Shown here piece by piece: positions 17,694-27,534 of a stretch of 64,000 bases of DNA (position 1 is its first letter; the number at the start of each line of letters is the position of its first letter). The stretch spans positions 516,514-580,513 of the forward strand of contig NZ_JAPJZJ010000002.1 of the NCBI RefSeq assembly GCF_028858515.1, read 5' to 3'. The stretch comes from Aurantiacibacter sp. D1-12 (GTDB lineage Bacteria > Pseudomonadota > Alphaproteobacteria > Sphingomonadales > Sphingomonadaceae). A program made the translations under genes and the position numbers. Under the pieces are notes generated by a model. The model saw nothing but the letters and a program-made list of their open reading frames with translations. It did not search any database and had not been told where the DNA came from.

Positions 17694-19070
17694 TTAGGTG
17701 GGAAAAGGCGAGCCTTCTCCCCGCTCCGCCGCCAGTTTCTCTGCCACTGCAGAGCGCTGGAATCCCTTGCGGCGGATGCGCCAGAAACTCCACAGCGCGC
17801 ATTGGAAGCCGATCAGGATCAGCGCGAACGACTGGAACGCAATCCCGACGAACAACGCGCCAACGAGGAAGATGATCTGGGCATGCTGGAGCGCGGTAGC
17901 GAGATCGAACATCCAGACGTCGCGGTCTGCGCGTTTGGGGCCTTCCCTCCACCTGATCCGCTCCATGTGCCACACGCCGAGACCCTGCAGCAGCAGCCAC
18001 ATGAACAGTCCCAGCCATCCCTGTTCGCCGAGCATTTCGAAGTAGGAGGAGTGGTAGGCGCGCGATTCATCGGTCACAGTTTCATAGGTGATCTGTTGGT
18101 TGTTGCCTTCACCTTCGATCTTGGGAACTTCATAGGTGAAACTGTTGGAGCGATAGGCATCGAAGCCACCGCCGGTCGGGTTTGCCAGCGCATAGTGATA
18201 AGTCCATTTCCACACCTGCAGGCGAGTAGATGCACTTTCATCGGACTGGAATCCGGTGATCGTTGCCATGCGATCAGTGAAAGCCTGTGGCAGGAAGGGA
18301 ATAGACGCAACCAATGCCACGCTGGCGAGGCCGGCGAACAGGAAACGGTGTTTGACCGCGCGCATCATCAACACGCCCAAGACTCCAATGCACACAAGCC
18401 CCGTGCGTGCCTGCGTCCCGATCGGGATGAGCAAGCAGGAGAAGATCAGCGCGGCGGCGAAAGTCCACACCCGCCAGTCGGGTTTGAAAATGGTGCCGTG
18501 CCGCGCAAGAAAAAGGATCAGCGGGATCGAAGCGATGGCCGCGGTCGAGAAGATCGAACCTTCGTAAATCCCCGAATCGTTCTGCACCAGCAGCACCAAC
18601 AAGCCGTATCCGCCACCGCCCGCCACAGTCTTCACACCGCCGCTGATGGCAATCGCTGCAATGGAAAGGATGTACACGAGGACGGCAGCCTCGATCCGCA
18701 AGCGCGTGCGCAAAGTAAGTGGCAGGAAGGCGGCGAAGATCAGGCTCTTCCACACCCAGTCCCATTTGGCCCAGGCGGTATCCTGAAAGGCGGCACCCAG
18801 CGTTGTGTATCCGCACCAGGCGAGCAGAGCGACGATCAGGCCCTGGCGGAAGGTAAAGCGGCTGCCCTCTTTCGTATCGAGCAAGGCATATCCGGCAAAG
18901 GCGGCGATAAAGGCTACCACCGACAGGTGCAGACTACGAATGAACCCCCAGCCGACTTCGCCCGGGGACACGATATCGACATAGATATACAACAGCACCC
19001 ACAGGAACGGGCGCTTGAAGCCCATGGCGATGATCAGGCCGATAAAGATGATCAGGACGATGTCACGCAT
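17694..19070 (-). CDS. Putative O-glycosylation ligase, exosortase A-associated
   Basis: This polytopic membrane protein of about 458 residues starts MRDIVLIIFIGL and has around ten hydrophobic segments plus a large periplasmic loop near ARTGL and PTGGGFD, the features of the Wzy/WaaL-like ligases tied to exosortase A polysaccharide systems. It is predicted to polymerise or transfer glycan on the periplasmic side. In-frame ATGs at 19085 and 19076 are alternatives. The gene is divergent from an exosortase-A-type glycosyltransferase at 19322, which supports the assignment, but exosortase itself is not in the window. Confidence 0.85.
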   Translation of the reverse strand: MRDIVLIIFIGLIIAMGFKRPFLWVLLYIYVDIVSPGEVGWGFIRSLHLSVVAFIAAFAGYALLDTKEGSRFTFRQGLIVALLAWCGYTTLGAAFQDTAWAKWDWVWKSLIFAAFLPLTLRTRLRIEAAVLVYILSIAAIAISGGVKTVAGGGGYGLLVLLVQNDSGIYEGSIFSTAAIASIPLILFLARHGTIFKPDWRVWTFAAALIFSCLLIPIGTQARTGLVCIGVLGVLMMRAVKHRFLFAGLASVALVASIPFLPQAFTDRMATITGFQSDESASTRLQVWKWTYHYALANPTGGGFDAYRSNSFTYEVPKIEGEGNNQQITYETVTDESRAYHSSYFEMLGEQGWLGLFMWLLLQGLGVWHMERIRWREGPKRADRDVWMFDLATALQHAQIIFLVGALFVGIAFQSFALILIGFQCALWSFWRIRRKGFQRSAVAEKLAAERGEGSPFPT

Positions 19071-19269
19071 CGGCATCGCCCCCATGCGGCCCTTCGTGGT
19101 TCTTCAACCACGGCGGCGGTGGTGGCGCTTCATCGCCGGAATTCCTGTCCAGATCCTCACGCGCCAGCAACCGCCATGCGGCGACCAGAATCAGGCCGTG
19201 CGTCAGCAGGATGGAGAAGATATCGATCACGTTTCGTCGGTTCCAAACAGGTATTGCAATGTCGCCCAT
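19063..19269 (-). CDS. Small membrane protein upstream of the ligase
   Basis: The 68-residue protein has one hydrophobic segment (about residues 15-34) and a proline-rich, hydrophilic C-terminus. Its stop overlaps the start region of the ligase gene, and the ATG lies 52 bases from the divergent glycosyltransferase start. The overlap suggests translational coupling with the ligase. I do not recognise a family, and the call depends on context rather than on conserved motifs. Confidence 0.5.
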   Translation of the reverse strand: MGDIAIPVWNRRNVIDIFSILLTHGLILVAAWRLLAREDLDRNSGDEAPPPPPWLKNHEGPHGGDADA

Positions 19270-19321
19270 ACGCGCATGGTCTTGACGCTGCGTTAAGCAA
19301 GATGTGGCAGGGGAAGCGGCG

Positions 19322-20551
19322 ATGACACGGATATTGCACGTTCTTGACCACTCGCTGCCGCTCCACAGCGGCTACACCTTCCGCACGCGCGCCATTCTGA
19401 AGGCGCAGCAAGCGGCAGGGCTGGAAGTACGCGGCATTACCGGCCTGCGACACAGCGCCGATGGTCCATCCGAAGAGGAGGTAGACGGCCTCACCTTCCA
19501 TCGCACGCCGGGCAAGGCAGAGGGGCCAGCTGGCCTCAAGGAGTGGCGCGAAATCGGTGCGCTGACCGATGCCATCGTCGCGCTCACGCAGGAATGGCGG
19601 CCCGATGTGCTGCATGCTCACTCTCCCGCGCTCGACGGTCTCGCCGCCGTTCGTGCGGGCAAGAAGCTGGGCATTCCGGTCGTCTATGAAATTCGCGCAT
19701 TCTGGGAAGATGCTGCGGTCGGCAACCTGACGTCGCGCGAAGGGTCGCTCAAATACCGCCTCACCCGCCAGCTGGAAAACATAGCCGTCAGCGGCGCGGA
19801 CCATGTGATGACGATTTGCCAGGGCCTGAAAGACGATCTGGTTTCGCGCGGCGTTTCCCCGGACAAGATCGGCATCATGCCCAACGGCGTGGACCTGACC
19901 ATGTTTGGCGAGCCCGCTGTGCGCGACGATGCTCTTGCCGAAGAACTCGGCGTGGGTAGCGGGCCGGTTATCGGCTTTATCGGCAGTTTCTACGATTACG
20001 AGGGGCTGGATGACCTGATCGCCGCGATGCCGATGCTGATAGAGCGGCATCCCGGCGCGCGCCTGCTGATGGTGGGTGGCGGACCGATGGAGGAAGCGCT
20101 GAAAGCTCAAGCTGCCGCCTCATCCGCCCGCAATGCGATCATTTTTACCGGCCGCGTACCGCACAGCGAAGTGGAACGCTTTTACGCGCTCACCGATGTC
20201 ATGGCCTATCCGCGCAAGAAGAGCCGCCTGACCGATCTCGTGACCCCGCTCAAGCCGCTCGAGGCGATGGCGCAGATGAAGCTGGTCGCGGCAAGCGATG
20301 TCGGCGGACACCGCGAACTGGTGACGCATAACGATACCGGCATGCTGTTCACGCCAGACGATCCCGCGGCCTGCGCGGTTGCCCTGGCCGATCTGATCGA
20401 CCAGCGCAGCGATTGGCACGCCTTCCGCGCACGGGGCAAGGTACATGTCCGCGACAATCATGACTGGCACCGCAATGCACAGCGTTATCAGGTCGTTTAC
20501 CAAACCCTGTTAGAGCCCAAATCGAATAGCCCGATTTCCGCGGCGGCCTGA
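19322..20551 (+). CDS. Glycosyltransferase family 4, exosortase A-associated
   Basis: The 409-residue GT-B enzyme starts with the pattern RILHVLDHSLPLHSGYTFRT, which I associate with the glycosyltransferase of exosortase A/PEP-CTERM-linked polysaccharide loci. The C-terminal half carries the nucleotide-sugar site with KPLEAMAQMKLVAASDVGG and an EPAV/LTMFG region typical of GT4. The ATG at 19322 fits best; an upstream in-frame codon lacks conserved sequence. It is divergent from the ligase gene, and together they look like a fragment of an exosortase A EPS locus. The sugar transferred is unknown. Confidence 0.85.
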   Translation: MTRILHVLDHSLPLHSGYTFRTRAILKAQQAAGLEVRGITGLRHSADGPSEEEVDGLTFHRTPGKAEGPAGLKEWREIGALTDAIVALTQEWRPDVLHAHSPALDGLAAVRAGKKLGIPVVYEIRAFWEDAAVGNLTSREGSLKYRLTRQLENIAVSGADHVMTICQGLKDDLVSRGVSPDKIGIMPNGVDLTMFGEPAVRDDALAEELGVGSGPVIGFIGSFYDYEGLDDLIAAMPMLIERHPGARLLMVGGGPMEEALKAQAAASSARNAIIFTGRVPHSEVERFYALTDVMAYPRKKSRLTDLVTPLKPLEAMAQMKLVAASDVGGHRELVTHNDTGMLFTPDDPAACAVALADLIDQRSDWHAFRARGKVHVRDNHDWHRNAQRYQVVYQTLLEPKSNSPISAAA

Positions 20552-20595
20552 TTAATCAGCGCACCCGGGAAAAGGCGTAGAAACAGGATTTGCTC

Positions 20596-22524
20596 GTGGC
20601 ATCAATGCCAATGGATCAGGAACACGAAGCGCGGCGCGGAGGCGGAAAGCCGCCGGTAAGCGCGCATCCTGCGTTCCCCGCTATCGTAGCACTATGGTTT
20701 GCCGCGCTGCTGGGGCTGGGCAGCCTTATCCTTCCCGTGCAACTGATCGAGCGCGTTGTCAGCGCGACCGGCATTGCTTCGCTCATTCCCGCAGCCGCGC
20801 CACCACTCGGCTTTACCGCGCGCGCCGCGATCGCTCTCGTCGCGACCATTTTTGGAGCGCTGCTGGGGGTTGTCGCTGCAAAGCGTGTCGCCAATGCGAG
20901 CCGCAACCGCGATGACGATATCGGTGAAGCAACCGGTGCCCGTCGCGCTTTCAGCGCGCATGACGATCTCGAGGAAGACGGGATCGAAGCCGAAGAATTC
21001 TATCCGGACGCAGACTATGCCCCCGATGAAGAATCCGGCCAGCGCAAGCGCCGCCGCGCTTTGGCGATGGAAGAGGAAGAGGGACCAAGCGATTTCCTGT
21101 CCGTCGCCCCGCTCCCCGGCGTTGAAGAAGGCGATGCCGGCCTCGACCTGATGGAAGAGGCTCTCGAGCTGGAAGATGAAGTCGAGTTCACCGACGAATC
21201 TGAACCCGATGTACCCGCACCGGAACCCGTCGACGGGCCTGTGGAGGCTCCTCCAGCTGTTGCACACCAGGAATTCGTGGCACCGGAAGACAGTGAGGAG
21301 GCTGGTGAAGAGCCACAGCCTTTCGCATTCCGGGATCGTTCGAACACTGCCGAGCCATTGGCATTCTCCCCCCCGTCGATGGCACGCCAGACGCCCGCCC
21401 AGGCAGAAGCGGCGCCACGCCTCTTCGATACACCTTCCGCGAGTGACGAAGCCACAGAAGCGCAGGCAGAAATGCCGGAAGAACCCCAAGAGGACCTTGT
21501 GTCAGACAAACAGACCTTCCAGCCAGCCGTACCCCAGCCTTTCGAGGCACCACGCGAGGCGGCCAACGAAGCTGAGATCGCATCTGCCGAAACGCCGCAG
21601 GAAGATATGACACCTCCCGCTGCCCCGACAGAAGCGCAGGGAGATAGCGTCGGGCTGGTGCAACTGGTCCAGAAGCTGGGTGACGCGCTCGACAAGCACC
21701 GTGAATGGAGCGCGCAGCGCGCAGCAGAAGCCGCCGCCGCACCGCAACCTGCACCGGCCAACGAAGCCGAAGCCAGCGAAGCTGCGCCGAGCATCCCGCA
21801 AGATTTCGAAGCCGCGCGTCCGGATGATGCGGCCGAAGCCATGGCCGCCTATTTCAGTCGGCCCGCCGAAGCAGCGCCTACTCCGGTCGAGGACGAAATG
21901 CCTGACGCGGATCAGCCTGCTCCGCCCGCCCCAATCCCGGGTCAGCAGTTCGCTCCACTGGCCGAGAACATGCGTATTCGCGATGAAGACGATGAGGACG
22001 AGATGGATGACCTCGCCGCGTCGTTTGCATTGCCGCTGACACGCGCTGAGTCGCCGATCCCGCCATCGGTCACACCAACCCCGCGTCCGTCTTTCGATAT
22101 CCCTCCGCCCGACGCTGCAGCTGCAGCTGAAAGCGAAGAGATCGGAGAAGACGAAGAAGAAGAAGAGACATCTCCGCAAAGCGATGCTGCCTACAGCTCG
22201 CTTTCCAGCGTGAACAATCCGTTCAAGCAGGACGCGCAACAATTCGTGCGCATCGACGAGCCCGAGCCCGATGTCGAATCTGTACGGCCTGCCGTGGTCT
22301 TCCCGCATCAGGAAACACGCATGGCAACGCCCGCTCCAGCTCCGGTAGAGGAAGTCGATGCTCAGGAAGCACCCGCTTCCAATGTGGCACGCCCGTTTGA
22401 TCGCCCCGCTGATGCCCCTGCGCCAGTGCAGGCCCCGCAAACAGACCGCCAGCCGGCTAACAGTGACGACAACGAGCGCGCCCTGCGCGAGGCGCTGATG
22501 AACCTGCAGCGGATGGGCAAGTAA
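20596..22524 (+). CDS. Acidic, Pro/Ala-rich membrane-anchored protein
   Basis: The 642-residue protein has two N-terminal hydrophobic segments (about residues 24-46 and 66-93), then a basic stop-transfer region and some 500 residues of low-complexity sequence rich in Ala, Glu, Pro and Asp, with an acidic patch DEEEEE-like near residue 520. The end (DDNERALREALMNLQRMGK) looks helical and ordered. The GTG at 20596 has AGGA seven bases ahead; TTG 20590 and ATG 20605 are alternatives. I do not recognise a family. The long disordered cytoplasmic tail suggests a scaffold or adaptor role, which is only a guess. Confidence 0.7.
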   Translation: MASMPMDQEHEARRGGGKPPVSAHPAFPAIVALWFAALLGLGSLILPVQLIERVVSATGIASLIPAAAPPLGFTARAAIALVATIFGALLGVVAAKRVANASRNRDDDIGEATGARRAFSAHDDLEEDGIEAEEFYPDADYAPDEESGQRKRRRALAMEEEEGPSDFLSVAPLPGVEEGDAGLDLMEEALELEDEVEFTDESEPDVPAPEPVDGPVEAPPAVAHQEFVAPEDSEEAGEEPQPFAFRDRSNTAEPLAFSPPSMARQTPAQAEAAPRLFDTPSASDEATEAQAEMPEEPQEDLVSDKQTFQPAVPQPFEAPREAANEAEIASAETPQEDMTPPAAPTEAQGDSVGLVQLVQKLGDALDKHREWSAQRAAEAAAAPQPAPANEAEASEAAPSIPQDFEAARPDDAAEAMAAYFSRPAEAAPTPVEDEMPDADQPAPPAPIPGQQFAPLAENMRIRDEDDEDEMDDLAASFALPLTRAESPIPPSVTPTPRPSFDIPPPDAAAAAESEEIGEDEEEEETSPQSDAAYSSLSSVNNPFKQDAQQFVRIDEPEPDVESVRPAVVFPHQETRMATPAPAPVEEVDAQEAPASNVARPFDRPADAPAPVQAPQTDRQPANSDDNERALREALMNLQRMGK

Positions 22525-22704
22525 GCCCACGGCGCAGAACCCCGCGCACCTTCACAATCCGGCCACTTCTCCACGTGCAGTTGCGCGCATAGGATTGCAT
22601 GCCCTTGTGCGGTGCAGCAAATCCTGTAAGAGTAGTTTCATGTCGCCATAGGGGTGGCTCACGACATTTTCGTGCAGCCCCGTGCTGAAGATTCGCGTTT
22701 CGTT

Positions 22705-22719
22705 ACCGGTGAAACCGGT
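22705..22719. repeat. Tandem palindrome ACCGGT upstream of gltB
   Basis: ACCGGT (22705-22710) and ACCGGT (22714-22719) are two copies of a 6-base palindrome three bases apart, together a near-palindrome, lying 46 bases upstream of the gltB start. The position suits an operator or activator site. The rest of the 240-base gap between the acidic membrane protein gene and gltB shows nothing else definite. Confidence 0.35.
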
Positions 22720-22764
22720 TCCGAAGCGCGATTTCTTCGCACTGCAACATGGAAGTAGTAGCTT

Positions 22765-25700
22765 TTGACCGAGTATCGCGCCGATTTCCCTGATCCCCAG
22801 GGCCTGTATGATCCCCGCAACGAGCATGACAATTGCGGCATGGGTTTTGTCGCGCACATCAAGGGCGCGAAATCGCACGATATTATCCCACAGGCGCTGG
22901 AAATCCTCGCCAACCTCAATCACCGCGGTGCGGTGGGGGCGAACCCGTTGCTGGGCGATGGCGCAGGCATCCTGATCCAGATCCCGGACAGGCTCTATCG
23001 TCAATGGGCGACAAGCGAAGGCCTGACCCTGCCGCCTGAAGGCGACTACGCGGTTGCCATGTGCTTCATGCCGCAGGATGAAAAAGCGCGCGGCTTCATT
23101 ACCGAGCAATTCGAGAAGTTCATCGCCAAGGAAGGCCAGCGGCTGATCGGCTGGCGCGATGTTCCGGTAACAGTCGACGGGCTTGGCAAGGCGGTGCTCG
23201 ATTCGATGCCGGTAATCCGCCAGTGCTTCATTGCACGTGGCGAGAATTGCGCCGACCAGGACGCATTCGAGCGCAAGCTGATTGTCATTCGCAAGCAGAC
23301 GCAAAACCCGCTCAAGGAACTCGCCGAAAAGCACGACATGCCCGATCTGGTTAAGCTCTACATGCCGAGTTTTTCCAGCCGCACCGTCGTGTACAAAGGG
23401 TTGCTTCTCGCCGACCAGGTCGGCAGTTTTTACGACGACCTGCGCAACCCCGATTGCGAAAGCGCATTGGGCCTCGTCCACCAGCGCTTCTCCACCAACA
23501 CCTTTCCCAGCTGGCGGCTTGCCCAACCCTTCCGCCTGATCGCCCACAACGGCGAGATCAACACGGTTCGCGGCAACGTGAACTGGATGAACGCGCGCCG
23601 CCGCACGATGGAAAGCGAGCTGCTCGGTGCGGACCTCGACAAGCTGTGGCCGATTGTGCCGCACGGCCAGTCTGACACTGCCTGCCTCGACAATGCGCTC
23701 GAACTGCTGCTGCTCGGCGGATATTCGCTCGCGCATGCCATGATGGTGCTGATCCCCGAAGCCTGGGCGAAGAACGACCTGATGGATCCCAAGCGCCGCG
23801 CATTCTACGAATACCACGCCGCGCTGATGGAGCCATGGGACGGCCCCGCCTCGGTCGCCTTTACCGATGGCCGCCAGATCGCCGCGACGCTCGACCGCAA
23901 CGGCCTGCGCCCCGCGCGCTACTGCGTGACCAAGGATGATCTGTGCATCTGCGCGTCTGAAAGCGGCGTGCTGCCGGTGGCCGAAGAGAATATCGTTCGC
24001 AAGTGGCGCCTGCAGCCGGGTCGCATGCTGCTGATCGATCTGGAGCAAGGCCGCATCATCGAGGATGAAGAGCTCAAAGCCGAACTCGCCAATGCCCAGC
24101 CCTACGAGGAATGGCTCGAAGCCGCGCAGTACAAGCTGAAGGACCTCGAAGCGATCGAGACCGATGACGAGGCGGTGCTCGAACACGACGTCAGTCTGCT
24201 CGATCGCCAACAGGCCTTTGGCTACACGCAGGAAGACGTCTCGCGCTTCCTCGAGCCGATGGCCATGGCGGGTGAAGACCCCATCGGATCGATGGGCACC
24301 GACACGCCGATTGCCGTGCTCTCGAGCAAGAGCCGTCTTCTCTACGATTACTTCAAGCAGAACTTCGCGCAGGTCACCAATCCGCCGATCGACCCGATCC
24401 GTGAAGAGCTGGTGATGAGCCTGCTGACGATGGTTGGCCCGCGCCCCAACCTGCTCGGCATGGAAGCGGGTACGCACAAACGGCTCGAGATCAGCCAGCC
24501 GATCCTGACCAACCGCGGGATGGAGAAAATCCGCTCGGTCGAAGCGAGCCTCGACGGAGCCTTCCGCACCGCCACAATCGATATCACCTGGGACGCAGAG
24601 ACCGGAGCCGATGGCCTTGAGATGGCGATCAAGGAAATGTGCTGGGCAGCGACCGAAGCCGTGCTGCAGGACAAGAACATCCTGATCCTGTCTGACCGCG
24701 CGCAGGGGCCAGACCGGATTCCCATGCCCGCATTGCTCGCCACAGCAGCCGTGCACCACCAGCTCACCCGCCAAGGCCTGCGCATGCAAACGGGCATCGT
24801 GGTCGAGACCGGCGAAGCGCGCGAAGTGCACCACTTCTGCGTGCTCGCAGGCTACGGCGCAGAGGCGATCAACCCGTACCTCGCCTTCGAGACGCTCGAG
24901 GATATTCGCCAGCGCAAGGCGCCCGACTTGACGACAGAGCAGGTCGAACAGAACTATATCAAGGCTGTCGGCAAGGGCATTATGAAGGTCATGTCCAAGA
25001 TGGGCATTTCGACCTACCAGTCATATTGCGGCGCGCAGATTTTTGACGCGGTGGGGCTGAGCTCCGACTTCATCGACCGCTTCTTCACCCGCACCGCGAC
25101 CACTATCGAAGGCATAGGCCTCACCGAAGTCGCGCAGGAAACGGTGCGCCGCCATGCAGAGGCATTTGGCGACAATCCGATCTACAAGAACATGCTCGAT
25201 GTGGGTGGCATCTACCAATACCGCCTGCGCGGCGAGGAACATGCCTGGACGCCTGCGAATATCGCCGATCTGCAGCACGCCGTGCGCAGCGAGCAGGGTG
25301 GTAACGCGCAAGACAAGTACCGCGCCTTCGCCAGGTCCGTGAACGAACAGGCCGAGCGTCTGCTCACCATTCGCGGCCTGATGCAGCTGAAGCCCGCCAA
25401 CGATCCGGTGCCTCTGGACGAAGTCGAGAGCGCGGAAGAGATCGTCAAGCGGTTCAGCACTGGGGCGATGAGCTTCGGCTCGATCAGCCATGAAGCGCAT
25501 TCGACGCTCGCCGTGGCGATGAACCGGATCGGCGGTCGCTCGAACACCGGTGAGGGCGGCGAAGAACCGTTCCGTTTCCAGCCGCTGGGAAATGGCGATT
25601 CGATGCGCAGCCGGATCAAGCAGGTGGCGTCCGGACGCTTTGGTGTGACCACCGAGTATCTCGCCAATTCGGACGATATCCAGATCAAGATGGCGCAGGG

Positions 25701-27432
25701 TGCAAAGCCCGGTGAAGGCGGCCAGCTGCCCGGCCACAAGGTCGACAAGCGGATCGGCAAGGTACGCCATTCGACCCCCGGCGTAGGCCTGATTTCTCCC
25801 CCGCCACACCACGATATCTACTCGATCGAAGACCTCGCGCAGCTGATCCACGATCTGAAGAACGTAAACCCTGCCGCGCGTGTTTCGGTCAAGCTCGTGG
25901 CTGAAGTAGGCGTCGGCACAGTGGCGGCGGGCGTCTCCAAGGCGCGCGCGGACCACGTGACAATCTCGGGTTACGAAGGCGGCACGGGTGCATCGCCGCT
26001 CACCAGCCTCACCCACGCCGGTAGCCCGTGGGAAATCGGCTTGGCCGAAACGCAGCAGACGCTGCTTCTGAACGATCTGCGCAGCCGCATCGCGGTGCAG
26101 GTCGACGGCGGCCTGCGGACCGGGCGTGACGTTGCCATCGGCGCACTGCTGGGTGCGGACGAGTTCGGTTTCGCGACTGCTCCGCTGATTGCCGCTGGCT
26201 GCATCATGATGCGCAAGTGTCACTTGAACACCTGCCCCGTTGGCGTTGCCACGCAGAACCCCGAACTGCGCAAGCGCTTCGTCGGTCAGCCCGAGCACGT
26301 AATCAACTACTTCTTCTTCGTCGCCGAGGAACTGCGCGAGATCATGGCCGAAATGGGCTTCCGCACGGTCGAGGAAATGATCGGCCGCGTAGACCGCATC
26401 GATATGAACCGCACGATCCGCCACTGGAAGGCAGACGGCGTGGACCTGACCAAGCTGCTCCACACGGTGGAGCCGCCGCAGGGCAAAGCGCTCTTCCAGA
26501 CTGAATGCCAGGATCACGGGCTCGACAAAGCGCTCGACATGGAACTGCTTGCTGCGTGCCGTCCGGCGCTCGACGCGGGCGACACGGTGCAGCTCGATCG
26601 CGAGATCCGCAACGTGAACCGCACTGTCGGCACGATGCTGTCGGGCGAAATTGCCACATTGCATGGCCACAAGGGCCTGCCCGTCGATACTATTCGCGTG
26701 AACTTCACCGGCACTGCGGGCCAGAGTTTCGCCGCATGGCTCGCTCATGGCGTAACGCTCAATCTGGTCGGCGATGGCAATGACTATGTCGGCAAGGGTC
26801 TTTCGGGCGGCCGCGTGATCGTGCGCCAACCGGACAATGTGGACCGCGATCCGGGCGAGAACATCATCGTCGGCAACACCTGCCTTTATGGCGCGATCGC
26901 TGGCGAGGCCTATTTCGCGGGCGTGGCGGGTGAACGCTTTGCCGTGCGCAATTCGGGCGCGGTTGCAGTGGTCGAGGGCACCGGCGATCACGGCTGCGAA
27001 TACATGACCGGCGGCGTTGTCGCGGTGCTCGGCCGCACGGGCCGCAATTTCGCAGCCGGGATGAGCGGCGGCATTGCCTACGTCTACGATCCCAAGGGCA
27101 CGTTCGATCAGCGCTGCAACCTGGCGCAGGTCGATCTCTTGCCGCTTGATGCTAATGCTGATGACCCAGAAGGAATGGGCCTGCCGCAACAGCGCGCCAA
27201 TACTGTCGATGATCTGGGCATGGGCGATCCGCTATATCACGATGCGTCGCGGCTGAAGGTGCTGCTGGAGCGGCACAAGCTGCACACGGGCTCTGCCCGC
27301 GCAGCAGCGATGCTCGATGATTGGGACAACACGCTGACCAAGTTCGTGAAGGTTATGCCGAAGGATTACGCGCGCGCGCTGGGGCAGCTCGAAGCCGAGC
27401 GAGATGCCGCCGCAATGGAGGCCGCAGAGTGA
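22765..27432 (+). CDS. gltB: Glutamate synthase (NADPH), large subunit
   Basis: GltB makes glutamate from glutamine and 2-oxoglutarate together with GltD. The 1,555 residues match the family. A TTG start is forced, because a stop codon (TAG 22759-22761) lies just upstream in frame; GGAAG precedes it. The amidotransferase nucleophile is Cys24 in HDNCGMGF after a short propeptide that must be removed. The FMN-binding synthase domain and the 3Fe-4S cysteines [15 protein letters not shown] are intact, and the C-terminal GXGXG glutamate-synthase beta-helix follows. gltD lies 102 bases downstream. Confidence 0.97.
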   Translation: MTEYRADFPDPQGLYDPRNEHDNCGMGFVAHIKGAKSHDIIPQALEILANLNHRGAVGANPLLGDGAGILIQIPDRLYRQWATSEGLTLPPEGDYAVAMCFMPQDEKARGFITEQFEKFIAKEGQRLIGWRDVPVTVDGLGKAVLDSMPVIRQCFIARGENCADQDAFERKLIVIRKQTQNPLKELAEKHDMPDLVKLYMPSFSSRTVVYKGLLLADQVGSFYDDLRNPDCESALGLVHQRFSTNTFPSWRLAQPFRLIAHNGEINTVRGNVNWMNARRRTMESELLGADLDKLWPIVPHGQSDTACLDNALELLLLGGYSLAHAMMVLIPEAWAKNDLMDPKRRAFYEYHAALMEPWDGPASVAFTDGRQIAATLDRNGLRPARYCVTKDDLCICASESGVLPVAEENIVRKWRLQPGRMLLIDLEQGRIIEDEELKAELANAQPYEEWLEAAQYKLKDLEAIETDDEAVLEHDVSLLDRQQAFGYTQEDVSRFLEPMAMAGEDPIGSMGTDTPIAVLSSKSRLLYDYFKQNFAQVTNPPIDPIREELVMSLLTMVGPRPNLLGMEAGTHKRLEISQPILTNRGMEKIRSVEASLDGAFRTATIDITWDAETGADGLEMAIKEMCWAATEAVLQDKNILILSDRAQGPDRIPMPALLATAAVHHQLTRQGLRMQTGIVVETGEAREVHHFCVLAGYGAEAINPYLAFETLEDIRQRKAPDLTTEQVEQNYIKAVGKGIMKVMSKMGISTYQSYCGAQIFDAVGLSSDFIDRFFTRTATTIEGIGLTEVAQETVRRHAEAFGDNPIYKNMLDVGGIYQYRLRGEEHAWTPANIADLQHAVRSEQGGNAQDKYRAFARSVNEQAERLLTIRGLMQLKPANDPVPLDEVESAEEIVKRFSTGAMSFGSISHEAHSTLAVAMNRIGGRSNTGEGGEEPFRFQPLGNGDSMRSRIKQVASGRFGVTTEYLANSDDIQIKMAQGAKPGEGGQLPGHKVDKRIGKVRHSTPGVGLISPPPHHDIYSIEDLAQLIHDLKNVNPAARVSVKLVAEVGVGTVAAGVSKARADHVTISGYEGGTGASPLTSLTHAGSPWEIGLAETQQTLLLNDLRSRIAVQVDGGLRTGRDVAIGALLGADEFGFATAPLIAAGCIMMRKCHLNTCPVGVATQNPELRKRFVGQPEHVINYFFFVAEELREIMAEMGFRTVEEMIGRVDRIDMNRTIRHWKADGVDLTKLLHTVEPPQGKALFQTECQDHGLDKALDMELLAACRPALDAGDTVQLDREIRNVNRTVGTMLSGEIATLHGHKGLPVDTIRVNFTGTAGQSFAAWLAHGVTLNLVGDGNDYVGKGLSGGRVIVRQPDNVDRDPGENIIVGNTCLYGAIAGEAYFAGVAGERFAVRNSGAVAVVEGTGDHGCEYMTGGVVAVLGRTGRNFAAGMSGGIAYVYDPKGTFDQRCNLAQVDLLPLDANADDPEGMGLPQQRANTVDDLGMGDPLYHDASRLKVLLERHKLHTGSARAAAMLDDWDNTLTKFVKVMPKDYARALGQLEAERDAAAMEAAE

Positions 27433-27448
27433 TGCGCGCCTTCACACG

Positions 27449-27512
27449 TCATCCCAGCGAAAGCTGGGATCGCTCTCAGAACAACCCGACCCCAGCTTTC
27501 GCTGGGGCTTCG
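27449..27512. repeat. Inverted REP doublet between gltB and gltD
   Basis: Two hairpin units lie 19 bases apart: ATCCCAGC-GAAA-GCTGGGAT (27451-27470) and CCCCAGC-TTTC-GCTGGGG (27490-27507). The second is the reverse complement of the first (GAAA versus TTTC loop), with similar flanks (TCG after the stem). This is the design of a REP doublet or REPIN. Its copy number in the genome cannot be judged from one window, but the sequence is of a type I have seen often in intergenic regions of Sphingomonadales. It could also attenuate gltB-gltD readthrough or stabilise the gltB mRNA end. Confidence 0.75.
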
Positions 27513-27534
27513 GACAAATCGGAGATTTGACCTC

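Noticed and set aside
22552..24834. Long open frame of 760 codons on the minus strand opposite gltB
   Set aside because: It mirrors gltB, a clearly identified gene; long antisense frames are common in GC-rich codon-biased genes, and the translation has no recognisable motif.
25021..27189. Long minus-strand open frame of 722 codons opposite gltB
   Set aside because: Same reason; His- and Arg-rich shadow translation with no domain.
27449..27512. Possible CRISPR-like repeat
   Set aside because: Only two hairpins, in inverted orientation, with no spacer regularity and no cas genes; a REP doublet fits better.
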